Shown here piece after piece: positions 43,494 through 53,500 of a DNA stretch of 64,000 nucleotides. This DNA is from Sulfurimonas sp. Its GTDB lineage: Bacteria; Campylobacterota; Campylobacteria; Campylobacterales; Sulfurimonadaceae. The position numbers and the translations under genes are program-made. Where the stretch lies: the NCBI RefSeq assembly GCF_023228785.1, contig NZ_JALOAN010000003.1, positions 1-64,000 on the forward strand, in the 5' to 3' direction. Below the pieces are notes generated by a model. The model did not search any database and had not been told where the DNA came from. It saw only the letters and a program-made list of their open reading frames with translations. Each line of letters opens with the position of its first letter. Position 1 is the first letter of the stretch.

Positions 43494-43953
43494 AAACTAC
43501 AATGCCATAATCATTTTTAAGATTGTAAAATGTTGAGTTTGGAGTAAATTCTAACTCTTTTATGCGACCTAGTTGCACAATAGAATCTTTACTAACTTTG
43601 ATCCCAAACTCTCTAAAAAACTTTTTAATATTTACAAATTTTATATCTTCTACAAACTTATACTCAAACTCTTTATAGAGTCTCATTTTGTCGTATGAAA
43701 ATATTCTTTCATTTACATGAAGCCTGTCTGAAGCGTATCTTATAGGCAAGTAGCCTGATAGATCTGTTAGTATTTCTTCTACATATTCATACTTTTGTGG
43801 AAGAGTATTTTTTTGTACAAAAACATACTTGTTATTTAATTTTATATTTGGTGTCTCCTTCCAGTATTTGTAAGCTGGATTTGAGACGCCAAGTTTTGAA
43901 GAAACTTCTCTCCAGAGCCAAAAAGAGTTAAGTTTGTTTGGTAAGTGTGACAT
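43486..43953 (-). CDS. Protein of unknown function upstream of the TPR gene
   Basis: The 155-residue soluble protein starts MSHLPNKLNSFWLWREVSSK, with many aromatic residues (YKYWKE, YKFVEDIKFVNIKKFFREFG) and no cysteines. No signal peptide or membrane helix is visible. I do not recognise the family. Its stop overlaps the TPR gene start by 8 bases, so it heads the operon TPR-rnhA-rnc. The N-terminal NSFWLWREVSSKLGVSNPAY looks like a small DNA- or RNA-binding helix pair, as a guess. Confidence 0.6.
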   Translation of the reverse strand: MSHLPNKLNSFWLWREVSSKLGVSNPAYKYWKETPNIKLNNKYVFVQKNTLPQKYEYVEEILTDLSGYLPIRYASDRLHVNERIFSYDKMRLYKEFEYKFVEDIKFVNIKKFFREFGIKVSKDSIVQLGRIKELEFTPNSTFYNLKNDYGIVVYE

Positions 43954-44020
43954 CTTATTTGGCTCCTTATAAGGTTATTTTTCTCTATTATAACTTAATG
44001 CTCTGAACAATTATTAAATT

Positions 44021-44144
44021 GGATCCTGAATCAAGTTCAGGATGACGGTTTGTTTGTTCAGGATGACCGTTTGTTTGTTCAAGATGACGGTTTGTTTGTT
44101 CAAGATGACGCACGTTCCGTCATTCCGTGCTTGACACGGAATCT
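44021..44144. repeat. REP-like hairpin pair flanking a 21-bp tandem repeat
   Basis: A left hairpin (ATCCTGAA...TTCAGGAT, 44023-44043) and a right hairpin (ATTCCGTG...CACGGAAT, 44122-44142) carry TGACG-type tails that point toward each other. Between them a 21-base unit of the form GTTCAGGATGACGGTTTGTT (plus T) repeats three times from 44035, 44056 and 44077, then partly from 44098. The layout resembles a pair of extragenic palindromes with a duplicated internal segment. It lies in the 299-base gap between the gene at 43953 and yeiH. Confidence 0.85.
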
Positions 44145-44252
44145 AGCTTATAGATTAATCAGAGGGTTCAACTCTTTAAAATAAACTAGTTCGTTTTAAT
44201 GGCAAGGATAAGATTTGCTTGTAATTATATAGTTTTTTAACAAACGACTCTA

Positions 44253-45299
44253 TTAAAAGAAAGCCACTACCCACTTTGTAATAAAGTAACCGCCCACAAC
44301 TAGCCAGACAAACATTCCAAAAGCTGTGTAGAGCGGTGCTAAACCTAAGCCTTTAAACATTGCAAATCTTGTACCCATTCCAAGAGCTGTCATTGCCATT
44401 GTGAGTAAAAAAGTGTCTATTTCATTTATAAGATCTACGATATTTTGTGGGACTATACCAAGAGAGTTAAAGCCTGCCATTGCCACAAAATAAACCGCAA
44501 ACCATGGAATAACAAGCTTAACACCACCGCCTGAAGTTCCCTTTCTCTTAGCCGAGTAAGATAGATAGATCCCAAGAATAATGAGCATAGGCGCTATCAT
44601 TATGACTCTTGTCATCTTAACTATAACCGCAGCATTCGCCATCTCAGCGTCAGATCCAGGTATGGAAGCTGGAACTGCAACAACTTGTGCAACTTCATGG
44701 ATAGTTCCACCTACATAGATCCCAAACTCTCTTGAGGTCATATCAAAGATCCCAGCACTATATAAAAGTGGATATAAAAACATAGCAATAGTACCAAAGA
44801 GTACAACCATAGAGACCGCAACTGCAGTTTTATGTTCTTGTGCTTTTAAGACTGGTTCAGTCGCTAAAACCGCAGCAGCTCCACAAACAGATGCTCCAGC
44901 TGCAGTTAGCATTGAAGTGTCTCTATCCATTTTAAATACTTTTACACCTAAGTAAATTCCCAATATAAAAGTAGTTGTAAGCATTATAAGTGAGACCATA
45001 AAACCATCTAGCCCAACCTCAGCAATTTGCCCAAATGTTATGCGAAACCCGTAAAATACAATGGCAAATCTTAAAATCTTTTTCGCACTAAAAGTGATAC
45101 CACCTCGCCACTGAGATGGGGTTTGATTATGAAGTGTATTTGCATAAAATATACCAATAACTATACCAATAACTAAGGGTGAAATTCCCAAAGAACTTAC
45201 AAACTCTATATCTGCAACCATTGTGGCTGCTGCTGCGAAGATTGCTACAAAAACCACTCCACTTATTGTACCTTTACGATTTTGCTTTGAAAATGCCAT
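44253..45299 (-). CDS. YeiH/UPF0324 family membrane protein
   Basis: The 348-residue protein has about 10 membrane helices. It carries the YeiH pattern GISPLVIGIVIGIFYANTLH near the N-terminus, TAAGASVCGAAAVLATEPVL in the middle and VGGTIHEVAQVVA, a highly conserved helix-break motif. Members are annotated as putative sulfate exporters and relatives affect taurine or sulfur use. Export of sulfate would suit a sulfur oxidiser, but this is inferred. It is monocistronic. Confidence 0.82.
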   Translation of the reverse strand: MAFSKQNRKGTISGVVFVAIFAAAATMVADIEFVSSLGISPLVIGIVIGIFYANTLHNQTPSQWRGGITFSAKKILRFAIVFYGFRITFGQIAEVGLDGFMVSLIMLTTTFILGIYLGVKVFKMDRDTSMLTAAGASVCGAAAVLATEPVLKAQEHKTAVAVSMVVLFGTIAMFLYPLLYSAGIFDMTSREFGIYVGGTIHEVAQVVAVPASIPGSDAEMANAAVIVKMTRVIMIAPMLIILGIYLSYSAKRKGTSGGGVKLVIPWFAVYFVAMAGFNSLGIVPQNIVDLINEIDTFLLTMAMTALGMGTRFAMFKGLGLAPLYTAFGMFVWLVVGGYFITKWVVAFF

Positions 45300-45345
45300 C
45301 TACTTCCTTATAGTATTTTTTTAAAGAAATTATATCTAAAAGTTA

Positions 45346-48300
45346 TTATTCAACCTCAATATTCATCTTAAGCTTAACCCAGTTCTCTTTACTCTCATCA
45401 GCTTTTTGAATTTTTTCAACAATAAGTCTGCTACTTGAAAGTGCTCTATTATCTACCAAGTACTCCCTTATAACTTCACCTCTTTGAGTAGCTAAATCAT
45501 CGAGTTCTTGTTGAGTGAACTCTTGATTGTTTGTTGTTAATTTTAAAAGAGTTATTAAATATTCTCTTTTTAAAATATCACCACTATAACTCTCTTTGAG
45601 CTTTTTTTCTATATCTTTTAATTTTAACTCTGGATCTATCTCTTCGTAGAGGTCTTCAAGTAAGTCTATATTTAGAGAGTTTAGTTGTTCTTTTTTACTC
45701 TTTGCTCCACTTTTTTTCATAAGAGCTAAAAGTAGCTTTTCTCTCTTTAGTAAAAACGCATCTTGTGTCTCGTCATATTGTGGAGTTATTTTTAGAGATA
45801 TTTTTGGGCGCTTAAGCATTATTTTTAAGATGCTATCAAGTTTTTCTCTCTCAGGAGGCAGAAGTGTGGCAAGTCCCGCTTCAAATTCTATATACTCCAG
45901 TTTCTCCCCATCAAGCCCCATCATCGAACCTAAAAACTTAAATGGAGAGGCGACTGCTCTTACTATGAGATTTGCAAATGTTTTTAAAACCATAGCACCA
46001 TATTTAAAGTCAGGATCATCTACATTGCCCTCAACTGGCATATCTATATCTATCACTCCATCACTATCTTCTAAGAGCGCAATTGCAAATCCTAAAGGAA
46101 GAGTAGTTACATTTTCGTCTTCTATTTCTTCGCCTAGCTTTATCTTTTTAATGATAATAGAGTTTTTTCCTAAAAGTTTTGAGTCAACTATTTTGTAACC
46201 TAGATCTAAAAAGAGTTTTCCTTCATTTATCTTATATCCTGCAAAGTTAGCACTATATCCGCTAAGTGCATTTAGTTCTAAATTTCTAAAATTAAAGTCT
46301 AGATCCAAATAGCTCTTAGGGTTTGCACTATCAACAGATCCACTAAGCTTTGTTGAACCGTATTTATCAACTTCTCCTGCAATATCTACATAACTAATCT
46401 CACTATCTTGATTAGAGATAGCATAAACAACTCCATTTAAATCATGAATATCTGTTTTAAACTCAAGAGGTAGAGATAGATCTTCAAACTTTGCACTTCC
46501 AGATGCTATATTTAGCTTCATTATTTTAAAATCTAACTTAGACTCATCGCTCTTTTTTTCATCTTCTTTGCTCTCTTTAACAAGAGTTGCCAAGTTTAAA
46601 ACTTTTTGTTTATCTATGATAGCTTTTACATAAAAAGCATCTAGAACTAGCTCATTTATGTAGATCCTATCTGGATTCATTTCATACTCAAATGAGTTTA
46701 GTTGCATTTTAGAAAATGAGAGAAGTGTTGATCCATCTCTTGAATCATGTAAGAAAAATTCTTTTACACCCAAAAGACCATAAACTCTAAGATCTGCTTT
46801 ATCGTCTCTTTTTTCATACTCTATTTTTGAACTTAGATCTAGATAAGCATCCTTTAGATCTAGATAAGTTGTCTTTTGCAAATATGGGCTAAACTCACTT
46901 AGAGAAATTTTACTAAGTTTAAGATCTGATTTTTGTTTGAGAGGAGTGTGTTGTAGATCTCCTTTTGTGCCAATAGTTCCTTTATGATTTAATCTAGCTT
47001 TAGCATCATACTTTAGCCAACTATTCTCTTTTGAATCTATCTTATAAAGATTAACATTTATTTTATCAAGCTTAGTTTTAAGAGCTGGATCTAAGCTCCT
47101 ATCTTTAAAACTAACTCCTGCATCATTTATTGCAAAATGTTCTAATCTTACTCTAAAATCTTTCCCTTTTTTATTACTATTTTTCTTAACATCAGACTTT
47201 AGAGTATTTTCTGATGCTTTTACCTCTACAAGTCCTTCAAGGTTAAGAGTTCCATCTTTATAGATTGAAGCAAAGATATTTAAACCACCAAGTATAGTTT
47301 TTTCAATATCTATCTCTTTTGTTTTACTATCAAAACGAAGAGTTTTAACACCAAAATCATCAAATTCTAAAAGTTTCTCATTTGTACTTGTTTTGTAAAG
47401 AGAAAATTTAGATAGATCTAGGTTTGCATCTCTTAGATCTATAAGCATCTCTTCATCTTTACTCATAAGGCTTAAGTTCGCGTCAAAACCAAAGATAGCA
47501 CTTTTTAAGTTCAGATCATAGAGGCTAAGTGCATCATTCGCTGCTTCATCAATATATGGTTTAAACCTAACAATATCAAGCGCACTACACTTTATTTGAC
47601 TCTTAACATCTAAAATATCATGCTTTATCTCTCCGCTAGATTTACAAATAAACTCCTCGTTTACTCGTAGATCTAGCTCGTAAGTCAGAGCTTCTACTCC
47701 AGCTAAATTAAGATTTTTCACATAAAGATTTAAGTCATTTAGTTTTGTCTCTACATTCACATTTTCATCCATAAAATCAAGCTTAATTTTCTCTAACGCC
47801 ACCTCATCAACAACAGCCGTCCAAAGCTTTGATTCGTTTGCATCTTCTCTTTTTTCTTCAGATGCATCTACTGCAAAAGATGTTTTAACATATTCACTCC
47901 AGTCAATCTCTCCACCCTTTTTTCTCTGAACTTTTAGATGCAGAGATTCTAGTGCTAAATTTTTGATGTGAATATCTTGAAGCATTGGCTTTATAGTTAC
48001 ACCACTTAGTACAAAATGTTCTAAGTTTAATATATCTTGATGTTTATTTTTTGGTTTTACTCTCAATCTATCTGCATAGAGTTCAACCTTATCTATAGTC
48101 GTTGCATTTAAATCATCAAGATTAAAATAGTATTGGGCTTTAAAATCAACCTTTCCATCTGCAACTTCAAGATTTAAATAGTCTTGAAAATATTTCCACT
48201 GAGAGTAGAGTTTGCTAGCTTCAAATTCAACACTCCCCTTTATCTCAAAAGGTTCTAAACTAAGTAGTTGACTCTTTATATCTAAAAACCCACCATCACC

Positions 48301-48879
48301 TAAGCTAGTGTAAAATCTTATAGTAGCATCGCTTGTGCTAAAGTTTTTTGTATCAATGCCTTCTAAGTTGAAGCCTATGTTCTCAAATGAAAATTCAAAA
48401 GGTGTTTCATTGGTATAGTCTTCATAGTCCAAGCATCCCATAGCTATGGATATTTTATCTAAAAGAATTCTAGGCATAGCACTCTCATTTGTGCTATTTT
48501 TTTGTTTTTTAGTTTTTAATAAAGATGCGAAATTTATAGTCTTGTCTTTGTTATATACAAGAGATATTTTTGGTCTTTGAAGTAGTAGACTTTTAATGTG
48601 TATTGCAGATTTGTAGAGAGAAGATGGCTCTAGGTTTATATCTAATGACTCAAAAGAGAGTAGATGTTTTTGTTCTAAATCTTTAAGCGCAATCTCATCA
48701 ACAATAAGCCTAAATGAAAATGGATTAAAATAGATGCTTTTTATGCTTAGTTTTGCATTTAACTCTTGTTCAACTGTAGTTTTAAGTTGTGATTTAAGTA
48801 CAAGTGGAATGGCAAAAAAGCCAACTAGAGCGTAAGTGACAAACAAAAATAGTAAGATATTTTTAGTTTTTTTAAACAT
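45346..48879 (-). CDS. Large AsmA-like/DUF748 membrane protein
   Basis: The 1177-residue protein has one N-terminal membrane helix (NILLFLFVTYALVGFFAIPL), then repeated beta-rich periplasmic modules typical of DUF748/AsmA (for example SLDINLEPSSLYKSAIHIKS and LLLQRPKISLVYNKDKTINF, plus later repeats). A C-terminal OmpA-like or helical tail follows (residues about 960-1177, EFEAGLATLLPPEREKLDSI). AsmA-like proteins form long hydrophobic grooves and move phospholipids between membranes. The role here is inferred from that family. It is flanked by terminators and stands alone. Confidence 0.8.
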   Translation of the reverse strand: MFKKTKNILLFLFVTYALVGFFAIPLVLKSQLKTTVEQELNAKLSIKSIYFNPFSFRLIVDEIALKDLEQKHLLSFESLDINLEPSSLYKSAIHIKSLLLQRPKISLVYNKDKTINFASLLKTKKQKNSTNESAMPRILLDKISIAMGCLDYEDYTNETPFEFSFENIGFNLEGIDTKNFSTSDATIRFYTSLGDGGFLDIKSQLLSLEPFEIKGSVEFEASKLYSQWKYFQDYLNLEVADGKVDFKAQYYFNLDDLNATTIDKVELYADRLRVKPKNKHQDILNLEHFVLSGVTIKPMLQDIHIKNLALESLHLKVQRKKGGEIDWSEYVKTSFAVDASEEKREDANESKLWTAVVDEVALEKIKLDFMDENVNVETKLNDLNLYVKNLNLAGVEALTYELDLRVNEEFICKSSGEIKHDILDVKSQIKCSALDIVRFKPYIDEAANDALSLYDLNLKSAIFGFDANLSLMSKDEEMLIDLRDANLDLSKFSLYKTSTNEKLLEFDDFGVKTLRFDSKTKEIDIEKTILGGLNIFASIYKDGTLNLEGLVEVKASENTLKSDVKKNSNKKGKDFRVRLEHFAINDAGVSFKDRSLDPALKTKLDKINVNLYKIDSKENSWLKYDAKARLNHKGTIGTKGDLQHTPLKQKSDLKLSKISLSEFSPYLQKTTYLDLKDAYLDLSSKIEYEKRDDKADLRVYGLLGVKEFFLHDSRDGSTLLSFSKMQLNSFEYEMNPDRIYINELVLDAFYVKAIIDKQKVLNLATLVKESKEDEKKSDESKLDFKIMKLNIASGSAKFEDLSLPLEFKTDIHDLNGVVYAISNQDSEISYVDIAGEVDKYGSTKLSGSVDSANPKSYLDLDFNFRNLELNALSGYSANFAGYKINEGKLFLDLGYKIVDSKLLGKNSIIIKKIKLGEEIEDENVTTLPLGFAIALLEDSDGVIDIDMPVEGNVDDPDFKYGAMVLKTFANLIVRAVASPFKFLGSMMGLDGEKLEYIEFEAGLATLLPPEREKLDSILKIMLKRPKISLKITPQYDETQDAFLLKREKLLLALMKKSGAKSKKEQLNSLNIDLLEDLYEEIDPELKLKDIEKKLKESYSGDILKREYLITLLKLTTNNQEFTQQELDDLATQRGEVIREYLVDNRALSSSRLIVEKIQKADESKENWVKLKMNIEVE

Positions 48880-48882
48880 ACT

Positions 48883-48916
48883 ATAAACTCCAAAAAATTA
48901 CCTTTTTGGAGTTTAT
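48883..48916. terminator. Terminator after ccoG
   Basis: Perfect 14-base arms ATAAACTCCAAAAA (48883-48896) and TTTTTGGAGTTTAT (48903-48916) with a 6-base loop. It lies between the ccoG stop and the start of the downstream DUF748 gene, and the T-rich arm fits factor-independent termination on the minus strand. Confidence 0.8.
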
Positions 48917-48938
48917 CTTATTCGTCTTTAAAAGCTAA

Positions 48939-50369
48939 TTATTTTTCTTTAATAATATCAGCACGAGGAAAAACAAAAGTTGACTTTCTAAATACAACAA
49001 CTCTATCTTCATGCCCAACAGCATAAGCTCTAATCGTGATAGGGATAACTGTGTCTTTTCTATCATTATCAACTAGCATCTCTGTAGTTCTAAGAACTAC
49101 TATCTCTTTCTTTTTCATATTGGGAACAGCTGTAAATTCACCTTTAGGTTTTTCTATAGTAATCTTACCTTCCATACCCTTTGGAGGAATGATCTCAAAG
49201 AAAAATTTCATCTCTTCATTTTCAGTGTTTTGAAGTAAGAATTCATAAGCATTTTCAACTCTAAACTCTCCATCATCAAAGTGTTTCACAGAGTAAAGAC
49301 GAGTCTCTTTGTTTATGTTTAAAAGCATATGCTCTTTTGTACTTCCCATCATCGCTAAAATTATCATAATTGCAACTAAAAGACCCATATATGCGAGTAT
49401 TTTTGTACGAAAGAATTGTGTTTTACCCTTTTGTTCTACTATCTCATAGTCACTAGACCATGTTATGAGTGAAGGCTTTCCGAGTTTACCCATAACAGTT
49501 GTACAAGCATCAACACACTCTAAACAGTTTATACACTCTAGTTGAAGACCTTTACGAATATCAATGTGTGTCGGACAAACAGTTACACAACTCTCACAAG
49601 CAGTACACTCAGCATGAGGCTCATTTACTTGAATATCTTTTTGTTTTGTATACATTTTGTTGTGGTTTTCATCATAGATGTTTCCACCTCTATGCATATT
49701 ATAAAGTGCCATAACTGTATGTTCATCATATAAAACCGACTGGATTCTTGAGTATGGGCATACATATATACAGAAGTCTTCTTTTAAAAATACTATGTCA
49801 TATATAAGAAAAACTGCAATACCAATAACCGAACCAAAAAGCGTCCAATGATTAGTAAAATCTCCAAGATAAGTAAAAAAATCTTCAGGCGGAACGAAGT
49901 ACCACATAAAGTTTGATCCTGCTATAAGTGCAAGAGCTGTCCATAGTAAAATAGCTACTACTTTTTTTACTTTGTTCTCCAACTTACTCATATCTGGATC
50001 TTGCTGTTTGTTTTTGATGCGTTTTCGTAGTCCTAGTAGTTTTGTCTCTATTAGATCTCTATAAATAACTCTAAAAACTGTCTGCGGACAGACCCAACCA
50101 CAAAAAACACGACCACCCAGTACAGTCATACCAAATATTCCTAAAAAAAGTAACATTAGTAAAAATGGCATCAAATATAACTCTTGCATATCAAACTGAA
50201 CGAATGCAAGATGCAGTTTTAACTTATCAAAACTCAGTAGAAAAAAGTGATTTCCATCTACTGTAATCCACGGTAACACTAACGCGACTATAGTTACCAT
50301 CGCGTATAGATAGTAGCGTTTAATTCTCCACGATGTCGGTATTGTTATACCAGTATTTTCTTTGCTCAT
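48939..50369 (-). CDS. ccoG: Cytochrome c oxidase accessory protein CcoG
   Basis: I choose the ATG at 50369 (protein MSKENTGITIPTSW, 476 residues), with AGGAAG six bases upstream; a longer start at 50420 has no ribosome site. The protein has several membrane helices, CGWVCPQTVFR after helix 2, and two ferredoxin-type clusters (CTACESCVTVCPTHIDIRKG and CINCLECVDACT). A periplasmic immunoglobulin-like C-terminal domain follows. CcoG reduces copper during assembly of cbb3 oxidase CuB. The oxidase genes themselves are not in this window. Confidence 0.92.
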   Translation of the reverse strand: MSKENTGITIPTSWRIKRYYLYAMVTIVALVLPWITVDGNHFFLLSFDKLKLHLAFVQFDMQELYLMPFLLMLLFLGIFGMTVLGGRVFCGWVCPQTVFRVIYRDLIETKLLGLRKRIKNKQQDPDMSKLENKVKKVVAILLWTALALIAGSNFMWYFVPPEDFFTYLGDFTNHWTLFGSVIGIAVFLIYDIVFLKEDFCIYVCPYSRIQSVLYDEHTVMALYNMHRGGNIYDENHNKMYTKQKDIQVNEPHAECTACESCVTVCPTHIDIRKGLQLECINCLECVDACTTVMGKLGKPSLITWSSDYEIVEQKGKTQFFRTKILAYMGLLVAIMIILAMMGSTKEHMLLNINKETRLYSVKHFDDGEFRVENAYEFLLQNTENEEMKFFFEIIPPKGMEGKITIEKPKGEFTAVPNMKKKEIVVLRTTEMLVDNDRKDTVIPITIRAYAVGHEDRVVVFRKSTFVFPRADIIKEK

Positions 50370-50578
50370 AAGAGACTTCCTTTGATTCACTTGCAACAAA
50401 ATAGCTTTTGTTGTTAACATATTTCATATTGTTCGAACATTATAGCGAATGAAAGTTTAGATTTTATTTAATTTATTCTTATAATTACTATAATATTTTC
50501 AAATATTATTATCAAAAGTCTTATTTATGCTTATATTGGCTAAAATTACTTTTAATTTTAATTTTAAAAAGATTTATT

Positions 50579-53500
50579 ATGAACACAAAAAAGTATATTT
50601 TAGAAACTATAAAAAAACGACCACTTATCATTGATGGGGCTATGGGAACGCAGCTTCAGCTCTATGACGCGGAGATTCCAAAAGAAGCATGGGAAGAAAA
50701 CGAGGGCTGTAATGAGCTTTTAAATGTTACTTGCCCTGAGATTTTAAACAAGATATATGATGACTATCTAAGTGCTGGAGCTGACTTTATCACAACAAAC
50801 ACCTTTGGCTCTTTTACTTGGGTTTTGGATGATTATAACATTGCCCATCGCGCTTATGAGCTCACTTGTGCAGGAGCTAAACTTGCAAAAGCTCTATGTG
50901 AAAAATTTTCAACTCCAACTCATCCTCGTTTTTGTTTAGGAACTATCGGACCTGGAACAAAACTTCCATCTCTTGGTCACATAACTTATAATGAGATGTA
51001 CAAAGGTTATACAGAGGTAGCACTCGCACTTATAGATGGGGGAGCTGATGTTTTTTTGCTAGAGACCGCACAAGATCCACTACAGATAAAAGCTGCACTT
51101 CATGCTTGTCAAGAGGCATCTAAAGAAAGAGGTGTAGAGATCCCAATTATGATCTCTGTAACCATTGAGCTAAGTGGAACTATGCTCATCGGTACTGATG
51201 CAAATACAATTGCAACCATACTAGAGCCTTTTGATATTTTATCTTTAGGTTTTAACTGTGGGACTGGACCTGAACAAGTTTTAAAACACGTAAGAACTCT
51301 AAGTGAAGTTTGGCATAAACCTATAAGTATCCATGCAAATGCTGGACTTCCACAAAATCGTGGAGGAGTGACATTTTATCCTATGGGACCTGATGAGTTT
51401 GCAAATAAACAAGAATCATTTTTAGACTTTGATGGCGTTAGCTTTTTAGGTGGATGCTGTGGAACTACGCCTGAGCATATTAGCGCTTTAGTTGAAAAAG
51501 TTAGTTCTAAACAGCCAAAAGCACCAAGTGGATCTCATGAAAACTCTATAGCTTCTCTTTTTAATACAACAACTCTAAAGCAAGTTCCCGCTCCACTTTT
51601 GATGGGAGAGCGCTCAAACGCAACTGGTTCAAAAGCTTTCAAAGAGCTTCTTCTAGCAGAGGATTATGAGGGAACTCTAAGTGTCGCTCAACAGCAAGTT
51701 CGTGCAGGTGCCCATATTATAGATGTAAATGTAGGCTTTGCAGGTCGCGATGAGACAAAAGACATGAACGCAGTTATAGGAATGTACAACCAAAAGATCT
51801 CACTCCCTCTTATGCCAGACTCCACACAAACTACTGGACTTGAGACTGCTCTTAAAAACATAGGCGGCAAACCCATCCTAAACTCTGTTAACCTTGAAGA
51901 TGGCGAGCCAAAGTTTAATGAAGTTTGTGCTCTTGCTAAAAAGTTTGGAGCTAGCCTAGTCTGTCTAACCATAGATGAAGTTGGTATGGCTAAGACTATT
52001 GAGAAAAAACTTGAGGTTGCAGATAGGATCATAGATCTGGCAACTAACCGCCATGGCATCAAAAAAGAAGACCTGATTTTTGATGTTTTAACATTTACAC
52101 TAGCAAGTGGAGATGAAGAGTACTTCGATGCTGGGATAAACACCATAGAAGCTATCCGCGGGCTTCGTAAAAAACACCCCGAAGTAAGTGCAACTTTAGG
52201 ACTCTCAAACATCTCTTTTGGACTAGATAAAGATGCAAGACCCTACCTAAACTCTATGTTCTTGCATCACTGTATCGAGGCAGGTCTTACTTCTGTGATC
52301 ATAAATGTAAAGCATATCATTCCCATCAACAAAATCAGCCAAGAAGATCAAGAGATCTGCGATGATTTGATTTTTAACCGCAAACCAAATGGAGAGGCTC
52401 TCTTTAACTTCATAGAGCATTTTAGTACCAAAGAAGCAGTTGATAATGATGCTGTAGATGAGGCTTATCTTGCCATGAGCAGTGAAGAGAAAATAGCAAA
52501 ACTTCTTATGGATGGAGATAAAGATAGGATGATTCCTCTCGTTGAAGAGGCTCGCCACACTATCGCGCCTGAGAAAATTGTAAATGAAATCCTTATAGAT
52601 GCCATGAAAGTTGTTGGCGAGCTTTTTGGCTCAGGTCAGATGCAACTCCCCTTTGTACTTCAAAGTGCTGAGACTATGAAAAAAACAGTTGATCATCTAG
52701 AACCCTTTCTTCCAAAGGTCCAAAAAGAGGCTGACACAACTCTAGCTCTTGGAACAGTAAAGGGCGATGTACACGATGTTGGTAAAAATCTTGTGGATAT
52801 CATCCTCTCAAACAATGGCTACAAAGTTGTAAACCTAGGGATCAAAGTAGATCTAGATGCCTTTATGCAGACTATGAAAGATGGACACATTAGCGCTTTA
52901 GGGATGAGCGGACTACTGGTTAAATCAACTCAAGTTATGAAAGAGAATCTTGAAATTTTAAAATCACACGATATTAAGATCCCCATACTTCTAGGAGGGG
53001 CAGCGCTTACTCGCTCTTTTATAGATGACTTTTGTCGCCCTATCTACGATGGACCCATCTTTTACTGTAAAGATGCCTTTGATGGAGTAACTGCCATGAG
53101 CCGTATAGAAGCTGGAAACTTTGATACAGATCTTCACGGTAAAGACAAAGATAAAAAAGTAGTAAAAGAGATAAAAGAGATAATCATCCCACCATTTAGT
53201 GAACTTAAGATGCCATCTCGTGATGTAGTTGTTCCAACTCCTCCATTTTGGGGAAGAAGAGAGTTAAAGCTCACCGAGTCACAAATAGAGATGGCATTTG
53301 AGTGGGTAAATCATAAAATTCTCTTTAAATCTCGCTGGGGTTATAGCTCTAAGGGGATGAAAAAAGAGGAGTATCAAAAGCAACTAGATGAAGTAGTTTG
53401 GCCAGCTTATGAGAGACTAAAAAAACAATTTATAGATGAAAAGCTATTTGATCCAACCATCCTCTATGGTTACTGGCCTTGTAGAAGCGATGATAATTCT

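Noticed and set aside
44035..44112. CRISPR array
   Set aside because: The 21-base unit repeats directly without unique spacers, and no cas genes are present.
49499..49733. Plus-strand frames within ccoG rich in His and Tyr
   Set aside because: They are antisense to the conserved ferredoxin clusters of ccoG and have no ribosome site.
50421..50578. Cobalamin riboswitch before metH
   Set aside because: The region is very AT-rich with no B12-box-like sequence or long structured core visible; the 150 bases are too short for a full riboswitch.
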